From positions 1-64,000 of the forward strand of contig CAYYWZ010000006.1 in the NCBI GenBank assembly GCA_964475415.1: DNA of 64,000 nt. The letters run 5' to 3'. How positions within the stretch are numbered: position 1 is the first letter of the stretch; the number at the start of each line of letters is the position of its first letter. The notes under the pieces are model-generated. The model worked only from the letters and a program-made list of their open reading frames with translations. It ran no database searches and was not told the origin of the DNA. This DNA is from CALCMJ01 sp964475415. GTDB taxonomy: Bacteria; Bacteroidota; Bacteroidia; Chitinophagales; Saprospiraceae. The position numbers were made by a program, and so were the translations under genes. Shown here one piece after another: positions 1 through 8,844 of this stretch.

Positions 1-356
1 TAAATTTTTAAGAATCAAAAATTGAAGATTCGAGTCACTGTGAATCCCTACTGGTATAGCGTATGATCCGTACTTACATACCAAATTTATATCTATCAAA
101 ATATTTCACTTTTTACCCTAGTTAAAACACTAAAATTTTGCCCATTTAGAGAAGCTAAGTCAAAGTTAGCAGCACAAGTAACACATTATTCAACTCCAAT
201 TATTAGCCACTTACCGTACTAACTGCTATTTCTATTTTTTTTTGAATTAAGACTTTTAGAATAATTCCCCAGAGGTATTATAGTATACCCCCCATGTCCA
301 GTTTTGACAATGTGGGTACTCCCCCGCTAATTATTAATTTTTAAAACTAAACAGTT
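1..356. other. Non-coding leader with imperfect hairpins
   Basis: No convincing gene is seen here. The stretch is AT-rich until about 268, then holds a short inverted repeat GGTAT/ATACC (around 275-290) and an imperfect 13-bp inverted repeat with 10 matches (286-298 against 306-318). The repeats end about 40 bases before the ATG at 357, so they may form the 5' leader of the following gene. This is inference from base pairing only. Confidence 0.4.
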
Positions 357-728
357 ATGGTAACAGTAACAGGATTTAAAACAGTACTCACTGATGAAGG
401 TGATACTTATGTAAGATTAGTTCTTGAAGGAGACTTAGAAATGATTAAGTCAGAAAGAACTGGAAATTTTTATGCACATCGTAAAAAGGCAACTATCTCA
501 TCAACATTCGATGAAGAAAGCGCTAAAAGTATGATAGGACAAAAGATTTCAGGTTCTATAGTTAAGCAAGAAGCAGAGCCATATGAGTATGAGTTAGCCA
601 ATGGAGAAACTATTGAACTTAAACATCGATGGGTATTTACTGATGAGACAGTAGAAGAGCTAGCAATTAAAGATCTAGTATCTAATGCTAATTCTAATGG
701 TAACGGCAAACTTAAAGAAGTAGCCTAA
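357..728 (+). CDS. Hypothetical protein of a mobile-element remnant
   Basis: A 123-residue protein of unknown function. The first ~95 residues look like a compact, mainly beta domain with alternating hydrophobic residues and a charged surface. The end is a flexible Asn/Gly-rich linker (residues 108-117) followed by a short basic tail. No signal peptide or membrane segment is seen. It lies 106 bases before radC on the same strand and upstream of another plasmid-type small protein, so it is probably part of the same ICE or plasmid relic. A nucleic-acid-binding role (for example an OB-like fold) is possible from size and context, but no diagnostic motif supports it. The ATG at 357 is the first start in the frame. 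Confidence 0.6.
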   Translation: MVTVTGFKTVLTDEGDTYVRLVLEGDLEMIKSERTGNFYAHRKKATISSTFDEESAKSMIGQKISGSIVKQEAEPYEYELANGETIELKHRWVFTDETVEELAIKDLVSNANSNGNGKLKEVA

Positions 729-834
729 TTAGGCTGTTACCTATTTTAAACCACAGGGGGACTATTATTTTTCTTTTTGCTTTGGCAAGATTTAAAATTT
801 AGTTCCCTTTTTTTTATCACTAAACTTAGACATC

Positions 835-1670
835 ATGCATAACATAAAATCTCTAGTGTTCCAAGATAGACCAAGACATAAGTTATTAGTTAATGGTAAG
901 GAGTCGCTAACAACCTCTGAACTCTTATCAATTATTCTTAGAACTGGTACTCAGAAATCTAATGCTCTTCAACTAGCACAGGTAGTTCTTAAACAATATA
1001 ACAATTCACTAACTAAACTTGCAGTTGCAGAACCAGACGAGTTAATGTCTCTTTCTGGAATTGGTGAATCGAAAGCACTAAGTATTATATCAGCTCTAGA
1101 ACTATCTAGACGTAAACTGTTAGATCAAGGTGAATCGAAAAAGGTTATCAACTCTTCTAAGGATGCTTACTCTATTTTGCTTCCAGAGTATCTAGACCTA
1201 CAACACGAAGAGTTTAAAATATTATTACTTAACCGAAGCAATAGAGTAACTCATATCAAAACTATTAGTAAAGGAGGAGTTGCAGGTACTGTAGTTGATC
1301 AACGAATTATTTTCAAACATGCTATTCAATCTCTATCCAGTGGTATTATACTTAGCCATAATCATCCTTCAGGAAANNNNNNNNNNNNNNNNNNNNNNNN
1401 NNNNNNNNNNNNNNNNNNNNNNNNNNNNNNNNNNNNNNNNNNNNNNNNNNNNNNNNNNNNNNNNNNNNNNNNNNNNCTATTCAATCTCTATCCAGTGGTA
1501 TTATACTTAGCCATAATCATCCTTCAGGAAACCTACAACCTTCTAAGGAAGATATTAGGATAACTAAACAACTATCTAAGTCAGGAGAAACAATGGGTTT
1601 CAAAATTCTTGACCATCTTATTATCACTAATCAATTTTATTACTCATTTGCAGATGAAGGTCTGATTTAA
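835..1670 (+). CDS. radC: RadC family protein (JAB/MPN domain), contains an assembly gap
   Basis: RadC-family protein: an N-terminal helix-hairpin-helix-like region (LSGIGESKA near residue 75) and a C-terminal JAB1/MPN-type metalloprotease-like domain with the HNHPSG motif and the downstream Asp of the metal site. The real role of RadC is unsettled; it is common on plasmids, prophages and ICEs. The gene is interrupted by 100 Ns at 1377-1476. The 55 bases before the gap (1322-1376) are repeated exactly after it (1477-1531). Removing the gap and one copy gives an open frame of 227 codons (226 residues plus TAA at 1668-1670), the usual RadC length. The gene is therefore probably intact and the gap is an assembler join. 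Confidence 0.9.
1322..1531. repeat. 55-bp duplicated contig ends flanking a 100-N gap
   Basis: Positions 1322-1376 and 1477-1531 are identical over 55 bases and flank exactly 100 Ns. Duplicated ends plus an arbitrary gap length are typical of two contigs that overlap by one k-mer and were scaffolded without being merged. It is not a biological direct repeat: collapsing it restores the radC frame exactly (681 nt). Confidence 0.93.
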
Positions 1671-1685
1671 TTATAAATTTATATC

Positions 1686-1871
1686 ATGGAAGAAAAATAC
1701 GGATTACTCTTATCGGTTATTTTAATGATTTTTATAATGTGGGTTATTAGTTTTGTTGCAACAGCCATTGACAATGCTACATCAGGATTTATAAATGAAT
1801 TCTCTATAGGAATTATATTTACTATAATAGTACTTGTCATCTTTTTCTCTAATTATAAGGAAGATTCTTAA
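1686..1871 (+). CDS. Small two-helix membrane protein
   Basis: A 61-residue protein with two predicted membrane helices (about residues 5-27 and 38-55) joined by a short polar loop, with a charged KEDS end. No family is recognised. It starts 15 bases after the radC stop and so may be co-transcribed with it. It could be a small accessory protein of the mobile element or a chance open frame; the two clean hydrophobic segments and the close spacing favour a real gene. Confidence 0.45.
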   Translation: MEEKYGLLLSVILMIFIMWVISFVATAIDNATSGFINEFSIGIIFTIIVLVIFFSNYKEDS

Positions 1872-2197
1872 GTTAACTACTAACTGGAAGAAAGGTCTTC
1901 CTCAGATTCAGCTTTACAAAAACACATACCAACCTACGGTACGGTATCTACTGCGTAGAAACCTTGTCATGGTTTTCATCAGCTTCAACTTCGTCAGTCA
2001 GCTTCTTTACTTTAAATGATGTACTGCCTTCGGCATAACAACATTTAAATCGAAGCTTGTATTATTCGGCAAGCCAGCAACTCATTTCGGCTAAAGCTTA
2101 AGTTCAGCCAATAGTGCTAACGCACTTTACTTGGCTACCTCATTCGTGCTTGCTATGGCTTGCCCTCTTTTCCATTACTCTTTAAATAAATTAAATA
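1872..2197. other. Strongly folded non-coding region near radC
   Basis: No plausible gene is seen, but the stretch is richer in G+C than its surroundings and full of inverted repeats. Hairpins: GGAAGA/TCTTCC with a 4-base loop (1886-1901); a 12-bp arm pair with one mismatch (2011-2022/2038-2049) enclosing TGCC/GGCA; AGCCAA-AGTGC against GCACT-TTGGCT (2106-2136). The last is itself enclosed by a long-range stem of GGCAAGCCA plus GCAA (2068-2080) pairing with TTGC and TGGCTTGCC (2150-2164). TTCGGC occurs three times. It could be a structured RNA, a folded transfer or recombination site, or a palindromic repeat element. The next gene starts at 2198. Confidence 0.55.
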
Positions 2198-2506
2198 ATG
2201 TCACCAACAAATACCATTGTACCATTAGGTAAACTCGTAGTAACAGCTTCTATTTCTGAAATGATAAATAAATCACCAGACTTCTCTCTATGGATTACTA
2301 AATGTATTAATAGACATAGGAAAGGTGACTGGGGAGAATGTTGCGAAGAGGATAAGGACTATAATGATAGTGCGCTTCATTGGGATGAGAGATTGTTATC
2401 GCTTTATATTGTTCCTAATACTCTAGGATTAGAAATAGAAAAGATATGGATTATTACTGAATGGGATAGGTCTATAACTAACATTTTGTTGCCCTCGAAG
2501 TATTGA
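2198..2506 (+). CDS. Small plasmid/ICE-type conserved protein
   Basis: A 102-residue protein of a family common on plasmids and integrative elements next to radC and antirestriction genes; function unknown. Family features seen: a DWGECCEEDK segment, an ND pair shortly after it, a LLSLY strand, and the C-terminal IWIITEWDRS...ILLP block. No signal peptide or membrane segment. Together with radC it marks 357-2506 as mobile-element-derived DNA. The ATG at 2198 is the natural start; a GTA rather than ATG lies further downstream in the conserved core, so no shorter start is preferred. Confidence 0.75.
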   Translation: MSPTNTIVPLGKLVVTASISEMINKSPDFSLWITKCINRHRKGDWGECCEEDKDYNDSALHWDERLLSLYIVPNTLGLEIEKIWIITEWDRSITNILLPSKY

Positions 2507-2628
2507 ATATTATATATATAATCTGTATTGACAATCTCTGATTTTGTTGTAAGTGTTAAAATAGTCTCTACTTACCTTTTATGAATTTTAAAGCATATCT
2601 TGTCCTATGATTTTATTATTATAATCTA

Positions 2629-2648
2629 TAAAATCTAGCAAGATTTTA
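2629..2648. repeat. 7-bp AT-rich hairpin in an intergenic stretch
   Basis: TAAAATC, a 6-base loop, then GATTTTA. It lies in the 267-base gap between 2506 and 2774. A weak terminator or a chance inverted repeat; nothing else is seen in this gap. Confidence 0.3.
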
Positions 2649-2773
2649 ATTATTCTATTACTTCTAATATTATTGAGTGTCGATCAACTCACTAACAAAA
2701 TATTGGATAAACTAGCACTTACTACGACATTAGTATAATACGATCCTTTAAATTTTAAACATAATCGAGAACA

Positions 2774-3277
2774 ATGAAAGCCGATGCTTATTTTTTAATT
2801 TTTATTTCTCTTCTTTCTCTTTCTTCATGCTTTGGTCTTCGTGAGATTAATAGCGATATTGATTCATACATTTATGTTAAAGATCTAACAGAAGTCCCCG
2901 AATTAAGCCAATCTATAATTGTTGATGCTAATATACTTCAAGTTAAAGACCTCCTTCTTAAGGAGGATATATTATTGTATAAATCAGAACTTGGTTTTAT
3001 TTCGGAAGAAATATTCTTTGATAGTGCAACCAAAGGAAAATACAAATTATATGACATGGAAACAAATTCTAAAATTGTGGCTTTCTGGGGATTAACACCT
3101 GCATATAAAGCTAAAAATAAAAGGGTTCTTGAGAGAGCTGAAATAGGTGATCTTTTCGATAAAGATGGTTTTAAAAAAGTTATTTATGATACTAACCTAA
3201 AGAGACCTAAAATGGTTTTTGATTTTGCAGTTGAGATAGTTAACAAAAAATTTAGATACAAATTTAGAAATAGGTAG
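2774..3277 (+). CDS. Putative lipoprotein, unknown function
   Basis: A 167-residue protein with a lipoprotein signal: charged start, hydrophobic stretch, then lipobox LSSC with Cys at residue 19. The rest is mixed alpha/beta with many Lys and Asp and no recognised domain. It is probably anchored in the outer or inner membrane facing the periplasm. It has no close partner upstream. Its stop TAG is followed in the same frame by a DUF6090-like fragment, which may show that two unrelated pieces were joined here. The function is unknown. Confidence 0.6.
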   Translation: MKADAYFLIFISLLSLSSCFGLREINSDIDSYIYVKDLTEVPELSQSIIVDANILQVKDLLLKEDILLYKSELGFISEEIFFDSATKGKYKLYDMETNSKIVAFWGLTPAYKAKNKRVLERAEIGDLFDKDGFKKVIYDTNLKRPKMVFDFAVEIVNKKFRYKFRNR

Positions 3278-3361
3278 GTAAAATTATTAGTAGCAATAGG
3301 GATTTTATTGGCTTTACAAATTAATAATTGGAGTAAAAACAACAAGCTTAGAATGACATAG
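3278..3361 (+). pseudogene. DUF6090-like fossil (membrane segment only)
   Basis: Immediately after the TAG of the lipoprotein gene the same frame reads VAIGILLALQINNW and a few more residues to TAG at 3359-3361. The A-x-G-I-L-x-A-L-Q-x-N-N-W pattern is the hallmark of the single membrane helix of the Bacteroidota DUF6090 family. Here it has no start codon, no N-terminal part, and the long coiled-coil/periplasmic part is missing. It is best read as a remnant left by a deletion. Confidence 0.55.
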
Positions 3362-3416
3362 AATACCATCTTCCGTCATCATAACTAAATAAAAGAATCA
3401 ATTATAGAATCAATAA

Positions 3417-4883
3417 ATGGACTTAAATAGAATAAATGAAATATCAAAGACAGTCCATGAACATTTGAATGACCTAAGTTTTATCATTTCAATTATACCT
3501 ATAGGAAGAAATTATAATTCTATAACCAAAATAAATTCGGTAAACGATATAGATATATTGATAATTGTTGAAAGAAAGGCTGACTATATAACTGGTGTAC
3601 TATTACGATTAGTAGGTACTGTAATTAGTAAATATTCTAATGCAAAAAATACTTTTATCACAGGAAATATTGATGCGCCCTACAAACCTTCGAAAGTCAT
3701 TGAAAAAAAGATATTCTTTTATCATCTGATAATCGAAGACAACTTGTCAATTAATTTAAAAAAAAACTTCAGCTATCCTACCTTATTTTCTTGGGCAAAA
3801 TACCCTGCTATAAAAGGTGGTAACCCTTGCAAAGAAATTATTAAAAGATCATTGATTACCAAAGATGTTTTGAAATCGAAATTTGGAATAATTAATACCT
3901 TCCAAATGATCGAAGAGAAAAGATATATAACTACTTATTTTGATTTGGAAAAAGGAGAGTATTCCACTAAAGTAATAGAATTTGATGAATGGTATTTTGC
4001 TTACTTTTTGTATTACTGTACAATGCAATCAATTAGAAACTTGCTGAGGCTTAAAAAAACTGATATTGCATTTTTAGATGACTACAGTGTCTTAAATCTA
4101 ATTTTAATACAAAAAAAAGATTTGCCAACAAACGTTGCAAAAGATTTGATAGACATAAGAAACGAAGATTACACAAAACCTTTTAACCTAGAGTCTTTGG
4201 CAAACGAAACTAAAGTACTCCTAAAAGAACTAAAGAAAATGGCAATTAAAGATTATAATAACGGATACAATCAATTAGATGTAGAAGAATATAAAATGAC
4301 TGCGGCTTACATTCTAGAGTTGCAGAAAAAAAATGATTTCTATATTAAATTAAATATCACTGCATTTATGGCTGGATTGACTTTAATCATAACTAAACCA
4401 TCACTTGCTAGTAACTCCAAATTCCTGTTGATCTTATTGGTCTTCATAAATTACAATAGTTACAAATATTTCACTGCAAACAATAAATTGTTAATATCTT
4501 TTCAAGCATTTTTAGCTAATACTTATGAACAAGTAATGAATTTTGGATGGTATAAAACTAGTAAAGTACTGAGGGATCAATTTGATCAGGGAAAAGACGA
4601 GGAATATTTCTCACCAGTTAAGTTCTTTCACGTATTGATCTCTATTTCAGCTATTATTTATTTTTTAATTTATGGTTTTGAAATTTTTCAGACTGAGAAC
4701 TATTTCCATTTTGATTCTAGTAAAAACCTTGATATAGTAAAGATATTCAATGCAATAATAAGCGTTGTTTTTTTATTTTATACTTGTTGTAAATTAAAAG
4801 AAATTAATAAATATGAAAGTTGGCCAAAAAGGTTTAATCAAAGAGACGAAGATTTCAAGAAACTAAATAATGGAAAGCTGTAG
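3417..4883 (+). CDS. Nucleotidyltransferase-fold protein fused to a C-terminal four-helix membrane domain
   Basis: A 488-residue protein. Residues ~1-170 resemble a polymerase-beta-type nucleotidyltransferase: a strand ending in Gly30, a variable loop, then NDIDILII with the metal-binding pair Asp44/Asp46; the third acidic residue is unclear (near HLIIEDN, residues ~105-111). Residues ~190-300 are helical and HEPN-like in feel. Residues ~320-480 hold two pairs of membrane helices separated by a charged ~45-residue loop. A nucleotide-modifying or signalling enzyme tied to membrane helices beside restriction and abortive-infection genes suggests a defence protein, by analogy with CD-NTase/SMODS systems that use TM effectors. 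The usual GS-x(n)-DxD spacing is loose, so it is not a textbook CD-NTase. It converges on hsdR with 113 bases between them. Confidence 0.6.
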   Translation: MDLNRINEISKTVHEHLNDLSFIISIIPIGRNYNSITKINSVNDIDILIIVERKADYITGVLLRLVGTVISKYSNAKNTFITGNIDAPYKPSKVIEKKIFFYHLIIEDNLSINLKKNFSYPTLFSWAKYPAIKGGNPCKEIIKRSLITKDVLKSKFGIINTFQMIEEKRYITTYFDLEKGEYSTKVIEFDEWYFAYFLYYCTMQSIRNLLRLKKTDIAFLDDYSVLNLILIQKKDLPTNVAKDLIDIRNEDYTKPFNLESLANETKVLLKELKKMAIKDYNNGYNQLDVEEYKMTAAYILELQKKNDFYIKLNITAFMAGLTLIITKPSLASNSKFLLILLVFINYNSYKYFTANNKLLISFQAFLANTYEQVMNFGWYKTSKVLRDQFDQGKDEEYFSPVKFFHVLISISAIIYFLIYGFEIFQTENYFHFDSSKNLDIVKIFNAIISVVFLFYTCCKLKEINKYESWPKRFNQRDEDFKKLNNGKL

Positions 4884-4996
4884 ATAACATTAAGTATAAT
4901 GACCATATCTTTTCTACGTTCGGAGGCTGTAATATACTTTTAGCGTTAACTGTAATTTAGAATTCTAAATTTTGAAAAAGTTAAATAAATTATATC

Positions 4997-7870
4997 CTAC
5001 TCCTCCGCAACCATCCCTAACTCCCCAGGTAAATCATAAACCTTAGCCTTCGTCGGAACACCATTAATAAAGGTATCAACAAAGTCCATCATCTTAGTTA
5101 ATATCCTTTCTCCAATAGGTTTGCGTTGTAGAATACTAGGTTTAGTTTCTAGGCTACTTATTATGTTATCCCTTAATGGGGCTTTACCCGTAAAAAGATA
5201 CTCTTGTATAATCTTATCTAATTTTAGTGGAACAACACCTTCTTCTTTACATAACTGTCCAAAGGCATTTCTCTTTTCTTCATCCCAATATGCGTCAAAG
5301 TGATCAGGTATATCTATACTTTCCTTAATCTTAGGTAGGTTCTCTTCTATAAATTTCTCTATTAGTTCTTTCTTAGATCGCAAGTGTGCTTGTCCAGCTA
5401 TAGCATCTAATATTAATGATTGTTTTTTCTGTTTTTCTTTCGGATTTGCGTTGTGTAATTCGGCTAGTAAGGTCAGGATGTAAGCAACATTGATCTCATC
5501 TCTATGAATTAATTCCAACTCAAAGTCTACTTCATCTAATACGGATACTACTTCTTTTTGATTGTCACTTCTTACCTTATCGTACAAATCTAAATACTTG
5601 CTCTTGTAGTTCTCAAATTGCTGTTCTGTCATTCCTATATCTTCCCAATCAAATTCAACAAAGGATTGAAGTACATTCAATGTACGCATGATCTCTCTAA
5701 ACTTTTTTACAAATTCTAACTCCTCATTTTCATCTCTTAGATCATCTACACTTTTATGTGTGGGGGCAATCTGAATAAGCTCTATAAATGTTTCATTAAA
5801 TACTGAAACTTGCTCATCGTATGGAGGTATTATAATTTCCTCAATAGCCTCTTTGTTAGAAAATAATATTATTGCCTCGTCAGTTCGTTTCTTTAAATTT
5901 CTAAAAGCAACAATGTTTCCTTGTGACTTTAATTCTCCTAATATTCTATTGGTACGACTGTAGGCTTGAATCAATCCATGATATCTTAGATTCTTATCTA
6001 CATATAAGGTATTAAGAGCTTTACTATCAAAACCAGTTAAGAACATATTGACAACTAATAAAATATCGATTTGCTTCTTCTTAACTCTATTTGCTATATC
6101 CTTATAGTATTTACCAAATGACTTACTATCCTTTGTAGAATATTTAGTGGTAAACATTTGATTATAGTCAGACATAAACTCATCTAACTTTTCTCTTGTA
6201 TGTTTATTTTCTACGCCATCTGTCCAATTTGCTTCTATATCTCCATTGGCATCTTTATCCGCTTCATTAGCTGTATAACTAAAGATGGTTGCAATTTTTA
6301 ATTTATGTTTTCCTGCTTCTTTCTTCTCAGCAAATAACTTGTAATAACTAATCAAAACTTCTACAGAGCTTACACAGAACATAGCGGTAAATTCTCCTGA
6401 ATGAGTCTTCCGTTTGTGATGGCGTATTATGTAATCACTAATCTTATCTAGTCGATCATCTGCTTCTAATAATTCTTTAGTATCTATAGCTTCTACTTCT
6501 ATATCTACATCACTATCCGCTTTATTTTTATATCTGCCTACATACTCTATAGAAAACTTCAAAACGTTTTCATCACCAATTGCATCCGTAATAACATACT
6601 TATGCAAACACTCATCAAACAAATCTTTGGTAGTTCTCTTTCCTAATTCGTTTTTAGCAGCATTTTCTGCAAAGATAGGAGTTCCAGTAAAACCAAATAA
6701 CTGGTGGTTGTTAAAAAACTCTGTTATTCTTAAATGTGTATCTCCAAACTGACTTCTGTGACACTCGTCAAAAATAAAGACGATCTTCTTATCTCTAAGT
6801 GCTTCCATCTTCTTCAAGTACTTAGTCTTAGAAATAGCGGTGTTTAGTTTTTGAATAGTAGTAACGATAAGTGGAGTTGTATCTGCAAATTGTTCTACTA
6901 GTACTTTAGTGTTATCCGTTCCATCTACACAGTTATTCTTGAAATTATTAAACTCCTTCATGGTCTGATAATCCAGATCATTACGATCAACACAAAAGAC
7001 TACTTTCTCTACCGTAGGCAACCGCATAATAATCTGACTAGCCTTAAAAGAAGTCAATGTCTTACCTGAACCTGTTGTATGCTATATGTAACCGTTGTGC
7101 TTAGAGTTCTTAACTTGTTCTATTATTTTCTCAACAGCATGATATTGGTACGGTCGTAAGATCATTAATATCTTATCTGTTTCGTGAAGTACAATATAAC
7201 GAGTAATCATCTTAGACAGGTGACACTTTTCTAAGAATAAATTTGTAAAATCACTAAGCTGACTTACACGCTTATTATCTTTATCCGACCAATAGAAAGT
7301 TTGCTTGTAAGAGGTCTTCCTATTATTAGCATAATACTTTGTGTTAACTCCATTACTTATGACAAAGAGTTGAACATAGTTAAATAAACCATAAGCAGAC
7401 CAGAAAGAATGTCGCTGATAGCGATTGATCTGATTAAAGGCTTCTTTCATTTCTAATCCTCTTCGCTTCAGTTCTATCTGAACTAGTGGAATACCATTTA
7501 TAAGGAGCGTAACATCATATCTATTTTTATAACTGCCTTCTATCGTCACTTGATTGGTAACTTGGTACTGGTTCTGACACCAATGATCCATGTCAATAAA
7601 CTCTATATAGCATGAAGTACCATCATCTTTGGTAAACTGGAACTTATCTCTAAGTGTTTTTGCTCTATCAAATATATTACCCTTGTTAAGATGGTTGAGA
7701 ATTTTAGCAAATTCAGTTTTAGAAAAAGTCTCTTTGTTGTGTTTTTCTAGTCGTGACTTAAGATTGGAAAGAAGAGCTTGTTCATCTTTAACTTCTACAA
7801 AGCTGTAACCAAGTTCGGTGAGTTGTTGGACTAAGTTTATTTCTAATATTTGTTCTGATTGTCTTGTCAT
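4997..7870 (-). pseudogene. hsdR: Type I restriction enzyme R subunit, interrupted by an in-frame TAG
   Basis: HsdR is the endonuclease/translocase subunit of the type I complex. The N-terminal nuclease domain shows Asp119 and the E133-L-K135 pair. The SF2 motor shows Walker A HTTGSGKT (codons 264-271), DECH (368-371), GFTGTP and a QAYSRTNR motif VI, and the frame then runs to 957 codons, a normal length. Codon 263 is TAG (7082-7084) where homologues have Trp (GYIWHTTGSGKT). Both sides are in the same frame, so one C-to-T change on the plus strand explains it. The product would be a 262-residue nuclease fragment unless the stop is read through. The start ATG (7868-7870) overlaps the TGA of abi (ATGA), indicating coupled translation; an in-frame upstream ATG at 7894 is less likely. 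Confidence 0.93.
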
Positions 7871-8772
7871 AACCACAAATCTTCTGTTAACCAATTATCC
7901 TTTATTCCTAAGGCCTTCTCATCAATATTAGGATATCTTTCTAATAATCCTACTAACTTTGTTTTGAATCTATTTCTAGGATGTATTATGTCAATTAAGT
8001 ATTTTAAAATGCATAGATGCACATAGAGGTATTGGAATTCATGCTGCTTTGGAACGTCCTTAATCCAAGAATTCGGTGGAGAACTTAATAACTTTAATGT
8101 ACCAGGTAGATTTTTATTCCAAAGTCTACCATGATGGGCGCATATATTTCTTATTTGTGTTATTGATTGCAGCCAACTTGGGAGATACGTATGGTTGACA
8201 GCTCCATATTCTTGTGCAATAGTATCTTTAATCTTGAGATTATTTTTGAGATTTCCATAAAGTCGAGACAAACCTCCTAAACTTGTCAATTCTAATGTTT
8301 TCCACGCAGGAGGAAATCTAAGATCGTTTTTGTATATCTTCCTATGCTCTTTGATAAAGGTTTCTTTTGACCTTTCCACTTGATCTCTTATACTTTCTAA
8401 TGTTTTTACTAATGCAGGTATATCTCTAAATAACTCTGTATGCTGAAACCACCAAGGGCCATATTCTAATGACAAATGATATATAAGTTGAGTTCTTAAA
8501 CTGATTTCGATCTTCTCAATAACATCAAATAGAAGAAGTCTTAAATCCGAATCAAAATTATAAATAGATATAACTTGCTCGAAAGTAGCTCCTTCCTTGA
8601 ATTTGTGTTCTATTTTATCAGATTGTAATGGCCACCAATACCCTTGTAATCTATAATAACTTATATGACTTAAATATTTTTCAGCAAGTGTGGTATTCCT
8701 AATTATCAATCCTCTGGATTGTAATTGTTCTATTTGCTGTTGAATTGTTAATGCTCCTTTATCGTAGATCAT
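7867..8772 (-). CDS. Abi family protein (Abi_2/AbiD-AbiF-like, HEPN)
   Basis: A 301-residue abortive-infection protein of the Abi_2 (AbiD/AbiF) family. Family features seen: the N-terminal KYLSHISYYRLQGYW block, the FDSDLRLLLFDVIEKIEISLRT helix pair, and RNICAHHGRLWN near residues 208-219, which fits the R-x4-6-H catalytic motif of HEPN ribonucleases. AbiD/AbiF-type proteins stop phage growth, presumably by RNA cleavage. The gene sits between hsdS and hsdR of a type I locus and overlaps hsdR by ATGA, so the two are meant to be made together. A terminator-like hairpin precedes it. It is likely a second defence layer linked to the restriction system. Confidence 0.88.
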   Translation of the reverse strand: MIYDKGALTIQQQIEQLQSRGLIIRNTTLAEKYLSHISYYRLQGYWWPLQSDKIEHKFKEGATFEQVISIYNFDSDLRLLLFDVIEKIEISLRTQLIYHLSLEYGPWWFQHTELFRDIPALVKTLESIRDQVERSKETFIKEHRKIYKNDLRFPPAWKTLELTSLGGLSRLYGNLKNNLKIKDTIAQEYGAVNHTYLPSWLQSITQIRNICAHHGRLWNKNLPGTLKLLSSPPNSWIKDVPKQHEFQYLYVHLCILKYLIDIIHPRNRFKTKLVGLLERYPNIDEKALGIKDNWLTEDLWL

Positions 8773-8794
8773 GCAAATTAATTATAGGAGCTAT

Positions 8795-8844
8795 AAAAAA
8801 GAAGACTCGCCCTGGTACGCTGTTCAATGGGTAGCGTGGCGAGT
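8795..8844 (-). terminator. Terminator-like hairpin just before abi (possible attenuator)
   Basis: On the minus strand ACTCGCC-ACGCT pairs with AGCGT-(5-base bulge)-GGCGAGT (8805-8844), followed by CTTCTTTTTT (8795-8804). This is a good intrinsic terminator shape, placed after hsdS and 22 bases before the abi ATG. It would separate hsdMS from abi-hsdR transcription, or act as an attenuator. Confidence 0.65.

Noticed and set aside
1322..1531. True direct repeat or insertion in radC
   Set aside because: The copies flank exactly 100 Ns and collapse to a perfect full-length radC frame, so this is an assembly artefact.
2101..2140. Integron attC site in the folded region near radC
   Set aside because: The hairpins lack the RYYYAAC/GTTRRRY core pair, and there is no integrase or cassette structure nearby.
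7082..7084. Recoding of TAG as Trp or another residue in this organism
   Set aside because: TAG is used as a normal stop elsewhere in the window, for example at the ends of murC, hsdM and the FAD oxidoreductase, so a general code change is not supported. The hsdR TAG is a mutation or an error.
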